A stretch of DNA of 64,000 bases, taken from contig DATENU010000013.1 of assembly GCA_035274845.1 (NCBI GenBank), positions 1 to 64,000 on the forward strand, given 5' to 3'. Shown piece after piece: positions 1 to 8,665 of this stretch. The notes under the pieces are model-generated. The model ran no database searches. It had not been told where the DNA came from and was given only the letters and a program-made list of their open reading frames with translations. Origin of the DNA: Chthoniobacterales bacterium. GTDB lineage: Bacteria; Verrucomicrobiota; Verrucomicrobiia; Chthoniobacterales; UBA10450. The position numbers were made by a program, and so were the translations under genes. Position 1 is the stretch's first letter. Every line of letters begins with the position of its first letter.

Positions 1-104
1 TCTTCAACTACATCGAGACCTTTTATAACCGCGTTCGCCTCCACTCCAGTCTTGCTTACCGCAGTCCCATTGTCTTTGAATCCCAACTAAACCAAAAGAA
101 TTGA
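1..104 (+). CDS. IS3-family transposase OrfB, C-terminal fragment (partial at window edge)
   Basis: Reading from base 3, the frame gives a 33-residue C-terminus containing [20 protein letters not shown], then a TGA stop at 102-104. The pattern Y-I-E-x-F-Y-N-R-x-R-x-H-S-x-L-x-Y-x-S-P is the signature end of the DDE integrase core (rve domain) of IS3-family OrfB proteins, just after the catalytic glutamate. The enzyme would catalyse copy-out/paste-in transposition. Only the tail is visible, so nothing can be said about whether the element is intact. The next gene starts about 200 bases downstream, outside the element. Confidence 0.8.
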   Translation, partial: FNYIETFYNRVRLHSSLAYRSPIVFESQLNQKN

Positions 105-142
105 TCCCCAATTCACTGTCCGAAAAATCAGGGCAATCCCAC
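1..142 (+). mobile_element. 3' end of an IS3-family insertion sequence (partial)
   Basis: The window opens inside the last codons of an IS3-type transposase. About 10 bases after its stop comes a stretch (about 115-142) beginning CTGTCCGAAAAATC, which resembles the right inverted repeat of IS3/IS150-like elements (GTCC followed by an A- or T-run and a G-rich stretch). The exact outer boundary and any target-site duplication cannot be fixed because the left end lies outside the window. The transposase part is seen directly; the position of the terminal repeat is inferred. Confidence 0.6.
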
Positions 143-300
143 TCTGACCCTTTTTGGCGTTTTCATAGAACCATTTTCCATTCCTGCGGCCTTAACTCGC
201 TAATTCTGCCGGCTGGGCTGCCGCCGTGTCGAGTCTCCATAAATCGTTGCGCCGTCAGGCGGGGTAGCCCAACCTGTTTGATTCTTCGTCTTGAACAGCA

Positions 301-1188
301 ATGGCAAAAACGTGCGTTATTCTCAATCCCTCGGCTGGATCGGTGCGCGATCCGGACGAGCTCGCGAAACGGATCGGGCGGCTGCTTGACGCAGACGTTT
401 GCCTCACCACCAAAGTTGGCTCCGAGGCCCGCCTCGCCCGCACGGCAATTCGCAAGGGCGCGGAGCAGATTGTCGCCGCGGGAGGAGACGGCACCCTCAA
501 CGGCGTGATCAATGGAATAGCGGAAAATGCCGGGGACGTGCGGGTCGGATTGCTTCCGCTTGGGACTGGCAACGATTTCGGGCGCAGCCTTGGGTTACCG
601 ACCGACGTTGAGGCGGCCATCGACGTGATTCGCGGCGGCGAGACCCGTGCGATCGATCTGGTGCGCGTCACGAGTGACGAGGTTCGCTATTTCATCAACG
701 TTTCCGCGGGCGGCTTCAGCGGGTTGGTGAATGAGAAGCTGACAACGGAGATGAAAAAAACGTGGGGACCTCTGGCCTATTTGCGCAGCGCCGCTGCCGC
801 CTTGCCGGAATTGCGCGCCTATCAGACGACGCTCGCTTTCGATAATACCGAATCGTTGATGCTCGACCTTTACAATGTGGTGGTGGCCAATGGCCGCTAC
901 GTGGCGGGCGGGACTTTGATCGCGCCCGAGGCCTCGGTCGATGACGGGTTGCTCGACATTATCCTGATCCAGAAACGGTCCGCGCCGGAGCTGGCCTTGC
1001 TCGCCGGCTCCGTGGCGCTGGGCACGCATCTCTCGAGCGACGCGATAGTCTTCCGCCGGGCCGCCAAGCTCACGGTGAATTCGAAGCCGGGCATGTGGTT
1101 TAATGTCGACGGCGAACTGGTCGGAAATGAGCCGGCTCGTTTTGAAATTCTGCCGCGCGCATTACGTTTCGCAGTCCCAAAGCCATGA
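301..1188 (+). CDS. Diacylglycerol kinase-family lipid kinase (YegS/DgkB-like)
   Basis: A 295-residue protein of the usual length for soluble bacterial lipid kinases. The nucleotide-binding signature GGDGT lies at residues 61-65 and the PLGTGNDFG motif at about 86-94, both diagnostic of the DAGK catalytic domain. The C-terminal half (from about residue 120) fits the beta-sandwich domain of YegS-like kinases, including a conserved NVDGE-type motif near the end. It should phosphorylate a lipid alcohol such as diacylglycerol with ATP at the membrane. The exact substrate cannot be read from sequence. It is the first of three genes joined by ATGA overlaps (with rfaE2 at 1185-1188), so the three are probably co-transcribed although their functions differ. 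Confidence 0.9.
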   Translation: MAKTCVILNPSAGSVRDPDELAKRIGRLLDADVCLTTKVGSEARLARTAIRKGAEQIVAAGGDGTLNGVINGIAENAGDVRVGLLPLGTGNDFGRSLGLPTDVEAAIDVIRGGETRAIDLVRVTSDEVRYFINVSAGGFSGLVNEKLTTEMKKTWGPLAYLRSAAAALPELRAYQTTLAFDNTESLMLDLYNVVVANGRYVAGGTLIAPEASVDDGLLDIILIQKRSAPELALLAGSVALGTHLSSDAIVFRRAAKLTVNSKPGMWFNVDGELVGNEPARFEILPRALRFAVPKP

Positions 1189-1673
1189 GCGAAAAAATCG
1201 TCAACGCGGATCAGCTGGAAGCGATCGGCGAAAAAATGCGCGCGAATGGGCGGAAGCTGGTTTTCACCAATGGCTGTTTCGATTTGTTGCACACCGGCCA
1301 CGTTCGTTATCTCCAGGCGGCCCGGGCCCTGGGCGATGCGCTGGCCGTGGCGATCAATGGCGATGAATCGGTCCGCGCGTTGAAGGGAGACGGCCGGCCG
1401 CTGAATAGCGCGGCGGACCGGGCTGAAGTGGTGGCTGCGCTCGCCTGTGTAGATCACGTCACCATCTTTGCCGAGACCCGCGCGACCCACCTGCTCGCGA
1501 AAGTGCGCCCTTCGATTTATGTCAAAGGCGGCGACTACACGCGAGAGACGTTGGACGCCGACGAGCGGGCCGCTCTGGAACGGGCTGGCGCCGAGATTCG
1601 CATCCTGCCGTTCGAGAAAGGTTATTCCACTTCGAGCTTGCTGGAGAAGATCACGAAGGCCGGCGCGCCATGA
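1185..1673 (+). CDS. rfaE2: D-glycero-beta-D-manno-heptose 1-phosphate adenylyltransferase (RfaE2 / HldE C-domain)
   Basis: A 162-residue stand-alone nucleotidyltransferase matching the C-terminal domain of HldE. The start FTNGCFDLLHTGHVRYL carries the HxGH motif (H36-T-G-H39) of the cytidylyltransferase superfamily, and KGGDY near residue 115 is typical of RfaE2. It transfers AMP to heptose 1-phosphate, giving ADP-heptose for LPS inner core synthesis. The sugar kinase half (RfaE1) is absent here, so it must be encoded elsewhere or supplied by another enzyme. The gene overlaps the lipid kinase upstream and purN downstream by four bases each. A separate GDP-heptose route lies near 59-62 kb. 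Confidence 0.92.
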   Translation: MSEKIVNADQLEAIGEKMRANGRKLVFTNGCFDLLHTGHVRYLQAARALGDALAVAINGDESVRALKGDGRPLNSAADRAEVVAALACVDHVTIFAETRATHLLAKVRPSIYVKGGDYTRETLDADERAALERAGAEIRILPFEKGYSTSSLLEKITKAGAP

Positions 1674-2248
1674 AGAAGCTTGCGCTCGGAATCCTCGGCT
1701 CGGGCAAAGGCAGCAATTGCCGCGCGATCCTCGAACAAATCCGCGCGGGCAAGCTGGCGGCTGAAGCGCACCTGGTGGTGTCGGATGTCTTCGATGCCGG
1801 CATCCTCGATATCGCGCGCGAATTCGGGGTTCCGAACGCTTACCTGCCGCCGGGAAAATTCCGGACCCGTCTCGAGCCTACGGTGGAAATGGAACTGGTG
1901 AAGTTACTCGAAGACGCCGGTGTCGAGCTGGTGGTCCTGGCCGGTTTCATGCGGGTGTTGAAAGAACCGATGCTCGCCGCATTCCCCCGCCGCATCATCA
2001 ATATCCATCCCTCGTTGCTCCCAAAATTTCCGGGGATCGAATCGTGGAAACAGGCTCTCGCCGCCGGCGAAAACATGACCGGTTGCTCGGTCCATTACGT
2101 GGACGCTGGAATCGACAGCGGCGAAATCGTTGCGCAACGCAAAGTGCCCATCGTGCCCGGCGACACCGCGGAGTCGTTGCATGCACGCATTCAAATCGCA
2201 GAGCGCGCTCTTTATCCGGAAGTGATCGCGCGGTTCGCCGAAGCTTAG
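1670..2248 (+). CDS. purN: Phosphoribosylglycinamide formyltransferase (GAR transformylase 1)
   Basis: A 192-residue protein of standard PurN length. It has the N-terminal GSGKGSN phosphate-binding loop (about residues 10-16), the active-site segment INIHPSLLP in the middle, and a following DAGIDSGEIVAQ stretch carrying the catalytic aspartate. The reaction uses 10-formyltetrahydrofolate to formylate GAR in step three of purine synthesis. It is the last gene of the three-gene overlapping operon. Just past its stop lies a striking heptamer repeat that separates it from the convergent gpsA. Confidence 0.95.
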   Translation: MKKLALGILGSGKGSNCRAILEQIRAGKLAAEAHLVVSDVFDAGILDIAREFGVPNAYLPPGKFRTRLEPTVEMELVKLLEDAGVELVVLAGFMRVLKEPMLAAFPRRIINIHPSLLPKFPGIESWKQALAAGENMTGCSVHYVDAGIDSGEIVAQRKVPIVPGDTAESLHARIQIAERALYPEVIARFAEA

Positions 2249-2249
2249 A

Positions 2250-2310
2250 GTGAATAGTGATCAGTGACTGGTGAATAGAATCCATTCACCGATCACCTAT
2301 CACCATTCAC
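2250..2310. repeat. Heptanucleotide GTGANNN repeats forming an imperfect inverted repeat
   Basis: Four consecutive heptamers of the form GTGANNN (GTGAATA, GTGATCA, GTGACTG, GTGAATA; 2250-2277) are followed, after about 6 bases, by four complementary heptamers ending in TCACC or TCAC (2284-2310). The two arms pair at 22 of 27 positions with a short loop. The element fills the gap between the convergent purN and gpsA genes, so it may act as a bidirectional terminator or be a dispersed intergenic repeat. Confidence 0.75.
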
Positions 2311-2321
2311 AGTCTCAACGC

Positions 2322-3323
2322 CTACCGGCGTTCTGCTTTTTGATCGCGAGCGAGCAGCTCCTGCAGCGCCTGGTCAGGCCTCTTCCCTTCGTGCAGGATG
2401 GAATAAATCTGATCGATGATCGGCGTTTCGATGTTCAGTTTGCGCGCGCATTCGTAAGCGCTTCTCGCGGTCGGAACGCCTTCCGCCACCATGTGGGTGC
2501 CGGCTGCTATTTGCGCCAACGTTTCGCCGCGGCCGATGCGTTCTCCGAGTCGACGATTCCGGCTATGCTGGCTGAAACAGGTCGCGATCAAATCTCCCGC
2601 GCCGCTCAAGCCGTAGAACGTTCTCGGATTTCCTCCCATCGCAGTCCCCAGCCGAAGCAACTCGGCTAGCGCGCGAGTCACCAGCGCCGCTTTCGAGTTA
2701 TCGCCGAGCCTAAACCCGTCACTCACACCCGCCGCGATCGCGAACACATTCTTCAAAGCCCCGCCGAGCTCGATCCCGATCGTTTCGTCGCTCGAATAAA
2801 TCCGGAAACGTTCGCTGCCCAGATAAGATTGCAGCTCCTCCGCGCAGTCCGGATTGCGGCAACCGAGAACGGCTGCGGTCGGCAAATCCCGCGCGATTTC
2901 AGCGGCGAGGTTCGGACCGGAAAGGACCGCAATCGTGTTGTCGGGAAAGATCGTATTCAGGATCTCGCTCATCCGCAATCCGCTGCCGTGTTCGATCCCC
3001 TTGGTTCCGCTGAGGAGGATCGGTTTCGAATTCGAGAGCGCGTCGCGCAGCCTCGCCCCGACGGCGCGCAAGGCAGTGGATGGCGTGACGAAAACAATCA
3101 GGTCGGCGCCGGCGCACTCGGCGATGTCGCTCGTGACTTGCACCGAGTCGGGAAGCTTCACCCCCGGCAGGTAGTCGGCGTTTTCGCGGGACGCGCGCAA
3201 CTTCGCGGCCCGGTCGGGGTCGTTGCCCCAGAGGATCACATCGTTGCCGCGCTTCGCCCAAAGAATGGCCAGGGCGGTGCCCCAGCCGCCTGCCCCGACG
3301 ATTGCCGTGCGTTGAATGCTCAC
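2322..3323 (-). CDS. gpsA: NAD(P)H-dependent glycerol-3-phosphate dehydrogenase
   Basis: A 333-residue protein of normal GpsA length. The N-terminal Rossmann motif GAGGWGTALA and the downstream GTKGIE and GGALKNVFAIAAG segments (the last with the catalytic lysine) are family signatures. It reduces dihydroxyacetone phosphate to sn-glycerol 3-phosphate, the backbone for phospholipids. The start is a GTG at 3321-3323 overlapping the TGA of plsY by four bases (GTGA), which strongly supports this start and translational coupling. PlsY uses the product of GpsA, so the pair forms a functional module at the end of the TVP38-like / mnmG / plsY / gpsA operon. Confidence 0.95.
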   Translation of the reverse strand: MSIQRTAIVGAGGWGTALAILWAKRGNDVILWGNDPDRAAKLRASRENADYLPGVKLPDSVQVTSDIAECAGADLIVFVTPSTALRAVGARLRDALSNSKPILLSGTKGIEHGSGLRMSEILNTIFPDNTIAVLSGPNLAAEIARDLPTAAVLGCRNPDCAEELQSYLGSERFRIYSSDETIGIELGGALKNVFAIAAGVSDGFRLGDNSKAALVTRALAELLRLGTAMGGNPRTFYGLSGAGDLIATCFSQHSRNRRLGERIGRGETLAQIAAGTHMVAEGVPTARSAYECARKLNIETPIIDQIYSILHEGKRPDQALQELLARDQKAERR

Positions 3324-3949
3324 TTCCGGGTGAAACGTTGTTCGGTCCCGTTAAGAAGACGAGAAAAATTCGAGCGATGCCGCCACAGCACCATCAGCGC
3401 GATCAGCGTGGAGAAATAAAGGAGCGCGGGGCCTTCAATAAAGTTCCAATGGAGAAAGAGGCCGACAACAACCGGCAACGAAATCGCGGCGACGATCGAA
3501 GCGACGGAAACATAGCGCGTCGTCTCGAAAACGATGATCCAAATCAGGAAGACGATCGGCACGGCCGCGGGCAGCAGGCCGAAGAGGACCCCGGCGGACG
3601 TTGCCACGCCTTTGCCGCCTTTGAATCGCAGCCAGACCGGAAAATTATGTCCGATGATGCACATGACGCCGGTAAGGATCGTCAGCTGAACACTGAACGG
3701 CTTGGCTTCCGGCCAAAATTGGATCAGGAGAAGGGCGAGGCGAACGGCCGCAAAACCTTTCAGCGCGTCGATAAAGAAAACCGCGTAGCCCCATTTTTTT
3801 CCAAGGACGCGGAGAACATTTGTCGCGCCAATGTTCCCGCTTCCGACGGTCCGAATATCAATGCCGGCGAGACGACCGGCCACGTATCCGGCGGGGAACG
3901 AGCCGAACAGGTAACCGAGCAGGGAAAGGATGAGAACGATCGACCACAC
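3320..3949 (-). CDS. plsY: Acyl-phosphate:glycerol-3-phosphate acyltransferase PlsY
   Basis: A 209-residue polytopic inner-membrane protein with about five hydrophobic segments. The PlsY signatures GSGNIGATN (residues 36-44) and RFKGGKGVAT (about 107-116) are both present; these form the acyl-phosphate and glycerol-3-phosphate binding loops. It acylates glycerol 3-phosphate at position 1, giving lysophosphatidic acid. The chosen start is GTG, giving MWSIVLIL as the first membrane segment. The gene lies 19 bases after mnmG and overlaps gpsA, whose product it consumes. Confidence 0.95.
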   Translation of the reverse strand: MWSIVLILSLLGYLFGSFPAGYVAGRLAGIDIRTVGSGNIGATNVLRVLGKKWGYAVFFIDALKGFAAVRLALLLIQFWPEAKPFSVQLTILTGVMCIIGHNFPVWLRFKGGKGVATSAGVLFGLLPAAVPIVFLIWIIVFETTRYVSVASIVAAISLPVVVGLFLHWNFIEGPALLYFSTLIALMVLWRHRSNFSRLLNGTEQRFTRK

Positions 3950-3968
3950 AGTTTTGTTCGCCGGTGCG

Positions 3969-5834
3969 CTAACCGCTCTTAGAATGCGTTAATTTCCGTT
4001 TCTGGAGCCAGATCGAAATGATTGAGACATCGGCTGGCGTGATCCCGCTCACCTGGGCTGCGTGGCCGAGCGACGGCGGCCGGATCGCTGATAATTTTTG
4101 GCGGGTCTCGCGCCGTAATCCGGAAATCATTTCGTAATCGATGTCGGGAGGGATTGGCCGCATCCGGTCTCGCTCGAGCTTGGCGTTTTGGGCGGCCTGG
4201 CGTTGCACATATCCTGCATACTTGAGATCGGTTTCCACCAAGTCCCATACTTCTCGAGTGGCGAGTTGCTGGATGTCTGCAGGCAGAGAATCGAAATCGA
4301 AGCCGGGCATTCTCAACAATGAACTGACCAGTTTGCCGTCGATCCGGACTTCATCGGTCGCTTGCCGCAACTTTTGCAGCTCCTCCATTTTCCCGCGGAA
4401 GGCGGCGTGGCGTGTCTGGTCGACCAATCCGGTCTCGAACCCTTTTGTGGTCAGGCGCTGGTCGGCATTGTCCTGGCGCAGCGAAAGTCGGTCTTCGGCT
4501 CGGCTGGTGAACATGCGATACGGCTCGTCGGTCCCGTTCGTGGTCAGGTCGTCGATCATGACGCCGATATAAGCTTCGCTCCGTGACAGGGTGAACGGTA
4601 CCTTGTGCTGAAGCTTCAAGGCTGCATTTGTGCCAGATATAAGTCCTTGAGCGGCAGCCTCTTCATACCCGGAAGTGCCATTTACCTGACCCGCAAAATA
4701 GAGGCCTTCTACCCGCTTTGTTTCGAGCGTGGCGTTAAGCTGGGTCGGCGGGAAATAATCGTACTCGACGGCGTAACCGGGGCGCATGATCTCAGCCTTT
4801 TCGAGGCCGGGAATAGAGCGAATGAACTCAACCTGCACCTCGTACGGAAGACTTGTCGACATTCCATTCACATAGAATTCGTCGGTATGCCGGCCCTCCG
4901 GCTCCAGGAAAACTTGGTGGCCAGTTTTGTCGGCAAACTTAACCACCTTGTCCTCGATCGAGGGGCAATAGCGCGGCCCGGTGCCTTCAATCCGGCCGGA
5001 ATAGAGGGCCGAACGATGAAGGTTTTTTCGGATAATGTCGTGCGTCTCGGGCGTAGTGTGGGTGATCCAGCAGGGTAATTGTTCCACGTGGAACCCGGCC
5101 TGATTCAGGGTAAAAACGTCGTTTGGTGCGACGGCCGAGGGACCAAGAAAGCTGAAAGGCGGGGGCGGCTCATCTCCCAGCTGTTTGTCGCACCGATCAA
5201 AATTGATGGAGCGACCGCTGATCCGACACGGCGTTCCAGTCTTGAAACGGCCTACGGTAAAACCCAACCGCCGCAAGGAATCACTCAGGCTCGAGCTCGT
5301 GTCGGCCATTCGCCCGCCCGGTTGAGAATGGGCGCCGACGTGAAGAAGGCCCCTCAAAAAAGTGCCTGAGGTAATCACGATCGCTCCAGCTGGGAATTCA
5401 ATGCCGAGATCTGTTTTTACCCCGGTCACCCGTCCGTCTGGACCGGTCAGAATTTCGGAAACTGTTGCCTGGCGAACTCGCAATCCCGGCGTCCGCTCCA
5501 AGACCGCTTTCATTCGGAATTGGTACGCCTTCTTGTCGCATTGGGCTCGCGGCGCCCGAACGCTTGGCCCTTTCGTCCGGTTCAGCATCCGAAACTGGAT
5601 CCCGGTGGCGTCGGCGTTAATTCCCATCGCCCCGCCGAGGGCATCGATTTCGCGAACGATATGGCCTTTGGCTAATCCCCCGATCGCTGGGTTGCAGGAC
5701 ATCTGAGCAATGGTGTCAAGATTTTGAGTGAGGAGAAGGGTGGGCGTGCCCAACCGGGCTGAGGCCAAGGCCGCTTCCACTCCGGCATGGCCGCTACCAA
5801 TAACGACAACTTGGGGGTCCGATTGAGGGTTCAT
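3969..5834 (-). CDS. mnmG: tRNA uridine-5-carboxymethylaminomethyl(34) synthesis enzyme MnmG (GidA)
   Basis: The protein is 621 residues from the ATG at 5834. This start is preferred because it overlaps the stop of the upstream gene as ATGA; an in-frame start seven codons earlier exists but gives an unusual N-terminus. The FAD-binding motif [12 protein letters not shown] opens the protein, followed by MSCNPAIGG and the [17 protein letters not shown] segment, all characteristic of MnmG. With MnmE it installs the (carboxymethyl)aminomethyl group on wobble U34 of certain tRNAs. Two GTTCCACGTGGAAC palindromes sit at its start codon and inside the gene (5081-5094, encoding FHVEQ), resembling parS centromere sites often found near gidA. 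Confidence 0.95.
   Translation of the reverse strand: MNPQSDPQVVVIGSGHAGVEAALASARLGTPTLLLTQNLDTIAQMSCNPAIGGLAKGHIVREIDALGGAMGINADATGIQFRMLNRTKGPSVRAPRAQCDKKAYQFRMKAVLERTPGLRVRQATVSEILTGPDGRVTGVKTDLGIEFPAGAIVITSGTFLRGLLHVGAHSQPGGRMADTSSSLSDSLRRLGFTVGRFKTGTPCRISGRSINFDRCDKQLGDEPPPPFSFLGPSAVAPNDVFTLNQAGFHVEQLPCWITHTTPETHDIIRKNLHRSALYSGRIEGTGPRYCPSIEDKVVKFADKTGHQVFLEPEGRHTDEFYVNGMSTSLPYEVQVEFIRSIPGLEKAEIMRPGYAVEYDYFPPTQLNATLETKRVEGLYFAGQVNGTSGYEEAAAQGLISGTNAALKLQHKVPFTLSRSEAYIGVMIDDLTTNGTDEPYRMFTSRAEDRLSLRQDNADQRLTTKGFETGLVDQTRHAAFRGKMEELQKLRQATDEVRIDGKLVSSLLRMPGFDFDSLPADIQQLATREVWDLVETDLKYAGYVQRQAAQNAKLERDRMRPIPPDIDYEMISGLRRETRQKLSAIRPPSLGHAAQVSGITPADVSIISIWLQKRKLTHSKSG
5080..5095. promoter_or_regulatory. 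parS-like palindrome inside mnmG
   Basis: A perfect 14-bp palindrome GTTCCACGTGGAAC occupies 5081-5094 and matches the core of the ParB-binding consensus TGTTNCACGTGNAACA, with the outer base pair differing on one side. It lies within the mnmG coding sequence, where it encodes part of FHVEQLP. An identical 14-mer is found about 750 bp away at 5835-5848. That ParB binds here is inferred. Confidence 0.6.
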
Positions 5835-6631
5835 GTTCCACGTGGAACGTGCCAATTCCTAGGCTTGGCCAAAGCAGGCTCGGGTGCCATTATGGTGCTA
5901 GTTGCTTCGGGTGGCCTCTCTCGAGATGCATCCTGTTCAACTTTTTGCATTAAACGTAATGCTATTCGGCCCAATATGATAAGTACTACTGCCGCGCTGG
6001 CAAAACCGCCCAGCCAAATCCAATATTCGATCGCCCGGGGATGCGTTTTCCCCCGGGCCAGATTGAGCCCATATTGCCCCAGCGTCCCCAGATACGAATA
6101 CAGGAAGAGCCCCGGCGCCTGGCCAATCGCTACCCATAACATACACGTCCGAAAACGGATCCGGGTGAGTCCGTAGAGGTAATTGAGCAGACTCGTCGGA
6201 AAGAGCGGGTGCAGCTGACTCAGCAGAATGATCTTCCACCCCTCTCTCTCCACCGCAGGCTCCAGCGCCACCAGAGTCCGATTTCGAAGCAGTTTCCGCC
6301 GCAGCCATTGCTTTCCAATCCAACGGCTTATAAAAAAGGAAATCGCGGCTCCCCCGACGTTTCCCAGCAGCGCAATCAGAAAACCCCACCAAAGCCCGAA
6401 GAAAAACCCCGCCCCAACGCTGAGGACACCGCCGGGCAGCAGAAGCACATTGCAGCAAGCATAAAGCAGCGGATACCAAATCGCGCTCCACGCTCCCCAC
6501 CGCATGACGTGTTGCTGAACCTCCGCGATGAAATCCACGACCGGGAAGAGGCGGGAAAGAACAAAGAGCGTCGTTACGACAAGCGCCAGCCCGGCAATCT
6601 GCATAATAATCGCGCGGCGCATTTTGACCAT
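5831..6631 (-). CDS. TVP38/TMEM64 family (SNARE-associated/DedA-like) membrane protein
   Basis: A 266-residue polytopic protein with an N-terminal anchor (residues about 6-28) and several further hydrophobic helices. The central segment from [17 protein letters not shown] through [17 protein letters not shown], then [15 protein letters not shown], follows the VTT/DedA domain pattern (re-entrant loops plus a conserved arginine-containing helix). Family members act as lipid scramblases or transport-related proteins; the substrate here is unknown. The tail is rich in charged and proline residues, and its last codons form a parS-like palindrome. The TGA stop overlaps the mnmG ATG, so it heads the mnmG-plsY-gpsA operon. 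Confidence 0.85.
   Translation of the reverse strand: MVKMRRAIIMQIAGLALVVTTLFVLSRLFPVVDFIAEVQQHVMRWGAWSAIWYPLLYACCNVLLLPGGVLSVGAGFFFGLWWGFLIALLGNVGGAAISFFISRWIGKQWLRRKLLRNRTLVALEPAVEREGWKIILLSQLHPLFPTSLLNYLYGLTRIRFRTCMLWVAIGQAPGLFLYSYLGTLGQYGLNLARGKTHPRAIEYWIWLGGFASAAVVLIILGRIALRLMQKVEQDASRERPPEATSTIMAPEPALAKPRNWHVPRGT
5834..5849. promoter_or_regulatory. parS-like palindrome at the mnmG start codon
   Basis: The same perfect palindrome GTTCCACGTGGAAC (5835-5848) abuts the mnmG start codon and lies in the last codons (HVPRGT) of the upstream membrane protein gene. TGTTCCACGTGGAACG matches 15 of 16 positions of the parS consensus TGTTNCACGTGNAACA. Together with the copy at 5080-5095, it suggests a chromosome partition (ParABS) loading zone near gidA, as seen in many bacteria. 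Confidence 0.65.
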
Positions 6632-6706
6632 CGCGCAACACTCACCGCTGCAAACGCCTCACGCAAATCCGATTCGGTCCGTTGGCCTAACGACTTGTCG
6701 CCACTT

Positions 6707-7576
6707 TTAGCTCGAAGAATTTTCCGCGATCGCCTTTGCCAGCGCCGAGACGTGGTCGGGAGTCGTCCCGCAACAGCCACCGAGCAAACGCGCCCCCGTG
6801 ACGATCAACTCCCGCGCAGCATCCGCGAAGCAATCCGGTCCGACCTCGTAGACAAAACGGCCGGCGTTCTCCTTCGGCTGGCCGGCGCTGGGATAAACCG
6901 CGAGCCAATCTTGCGCGGGCAACCGCCGAAGCAATTCGACCATTCCCCGCGGGTCGTTCAGGCAATTCACTCCCAGCATTTTCGCGCCCTGTTCGCGAAG
7001 CTGCGCGAAAGCATCGGCCAGCAAAATCCCGTCCGACAGCCGGCCATCGGGCGCGCATGCGAACGAACAGATCTCGGGAACGCCGCCCACATCGTTCCTG
7101 GCCCGGAGCGCAATCGTCATTTCCTCGACGTTCGTGAACGTCTCGAAAAAGATAAGGTCGACCCCGCCTTCCAGGAGCGCACTGATCTGTTCGCGAAAAC
7201 AACCCTGCCGATCGATCCCGCGCCGCGCCGCTTCTTCACCGGTAATACCGAGCGGTCCGACACTTCCGGCCACATACACTTCCTTGTTCCTGGCGGCTTC
7301 ACTGGCGACCGCCACCGCCGCGCGGTTGATCTCCCCGACTCGCCCTTCCAATCCAAACCGCGCTAAACGCACTGCGTTCGCGCCAAAACTGTTCGTCTCG
7401 ATCACCCGAGCTCCGGCGCGAATGTATTCATCGTGGATCTTTCGAATCCGGCCCCGCTCAGACACGCACAATTCCTCGAAACATCTGGTCAGCGGAACAC
7501 CCGCTTCGAGCAGCATCGTGCCGATTGCCCCGTCTCCGCAGACGACCCTGGTTCCGATCTCGTCGAGCAAATTCAT
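6707..7576 (-). CDS. Homocysteine S-methyltransferase family protein
   Basis: A 289-residue TIM-barrel protein resembling the N-terminal homocysteine-binding module of MetH/BhmT. It opens with GDGAIGTMLLEAG and carries ETNSFGAN, VAGSVGPLG and the zinc-ligand segments GVNC and GGCCGTTP near the C-terminus, giving the three cysteines expected for zinc binding. It should transfer a methyl group to homocysteine or a related thiol. The methyl donor (for example S-methylmethionine, betaine or a folate) cannot be told from sequence. No corrinoid or MTHFR domain is attached. It follows the cyclase gene on the same strand with a 36-base gap. Confidence 0.88.
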   Translation of the reverse strand: MNLLDEIGTRVVCGDGAIGTMLLEAGVPLTRCFEELCVSERGRIRKIHDEYIRAGARVIETNSFGANAVRLARFGLEGRVGEINRAAVAVASEAARNKEVYVAGSVGPLGITGEEAARRGIDRQGCFREQISALLEGGVDLIFFETFTNVEEMTIALRARNDVGGVPEICSFACAPDGRLSDGILLADAFAQLREQGAKMLGVNCLNDPRGMVELLRRLPAQDWLAVYPSAGQPKENAGRFVYEVGPDCFADAARELIVTGARLLGGCCGTTPDHVSALAKAIAENSSS

Positions 7577-7612
7577 TCGAATCGCGACCGCTCGATTCGT
7601 CCTGTCAGTTCG

Positions 7613-8440
7613 TCAGCGCGGACAAATCGCAAATATGCGCGCCGGGAATCCTGAGCCGCCTTTCGGTTTCGGAAAACTCACCACCACAATCGCCCCGCTT
7701 TCGGGGACCTGGTCCAGATTCGTGAGCAACTCTATTTGATAATGATTTGTCTGCAGGACAAACGTCTCAAGGGAGTAGTCGTCCTTTGTCGTTGCGACGC
7801 CGGGATCTGTGTCTGTCGTCTCATGGCCCGAAGCGGTGATTTTGCGGTCCTCATACAAGTATTTAAGCGCCGGCAGGCTCCAACCTGGATAATGCGAAAC
7901 CCCGGCCGAATCCGCATTCTCCATCGCGGCCGAATCGGGCCAGCGCTTCGACCAATCGGTTCGCATCGCGACGAAGGCGCCGGTCGGGATGCGCCCGTGG
8001 TCGGTCTCCCATTTCTTGACCCGCTCAAGGCTCAAGGTGTAGTCAGGATTTTTTGCCGCCTCCGCGTGAACATCGATCACCACGAGCGGCAGGATCATTT
8101 CCTGGAGCGTGATTTGATCCACGGTTCGCAGGCCTTTAACGAAGTGGGCCGGCGGATCCACATGCGTTCCCCACTGCCCGACGTGAGTGAATATTTCGCT
8201 GAAAAATCCTTCGCCGCGCGTGCCTCGCCCTTTCTCGTACCAATACGCGACCTCCCGCTTTTCATCGGGGAACCCTTTCCACTTCGGAATGCCCGGCTCG
8301 AAGGGATGGGTCAGATCGACCATCTTCTTCCCGGTCAAAATCTTTTGGATCTCCAAGAGCGTCGGTTCGCCCGCGAAGCTGGCGGGAATAAAACAGCCGA
8401 GGAGGAGTCCTACGAGCCCGCCAATCTTATTGATCCTCAT
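7613..8440 (-). CDS. Secreted cyclase-family (kynurenine formamidase-like) metal hydrolase
   Basis: A 275-residue protein with a signal peptide (basic start MRINK, hydrophobic core, cleavage likely after ASFA near residue 23). The mature part has the cyclase/KynB signature DLTHPFEPGIP followed by the metal-binding motif GTHVDPPAHF; its histidines and aspartate coordinate zinc or manganese. Family members hydrolyse cyclic amides or formamides. The substrate here is unknown, and export to the periplasm argues against a standard tryptophan-degrading role. It lies upstream of the homocysteine methyltransferase gene on the same strand. Confidence 0.85.
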   Translation of the reverse strand: MRINKIGGLVGLLLGCFIPASFAGEPTLLEIQKILTGKKMVDLTHPFEPGIPKWKGFPDEKREVAYWYEKGRGTRGEGFFSEIFTHVGQWGTHVDPPAHFVKGLRTVDQITLQEMILPLVVIDVHAEAAKNPDYTLSLERVKKWETDHGRIPTGAFVAMRTDWSKRWPDSAAMENADSAGVSHYPGWSLPALKYLYEDRKITASGHETTDTDPGVATTKDDYSLETFVLQTNHYQIELLTNLDQVPESGAIVVVSFPKPKGGSGFPARIFAICPR

Positions 8441-8665
8441 TCCGCGTTGTTAAACGATCCCTCAACAAGAAGCCAACAAGTTCGAATAAGCCCCAATAGG
8501 TTTCGTCTGGTTTTAGCGCGAACCGATTTGTCGGGTTCCGCGCCCAGTGTTATCAACAAGGCGCGTTTCGCTCAGTTTGAGAGGCGAAATCAAGAGTCCA
8601 CCAGAGTTGTTCGCGACGATAAGATTAAGAACTGGAGCGCGATTAAAATCTAAATCTTAAAGAAG

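Noticed and set aside
6209-7366. Long open frame on the plus strand opposite the TVP38-like and homocysteine methyltransferase genes
   Set aside because: No recognisable motifs, and it lies antisense to two well-supported genes; GC-rich third positions leave such frames open.
6632-7576. SAM or cobalamin riboswitch near the homocysteine methyltransferase
   Set aside because: The 36-base gap upstream of the gene is too short and shows no riboswitch core sequence.
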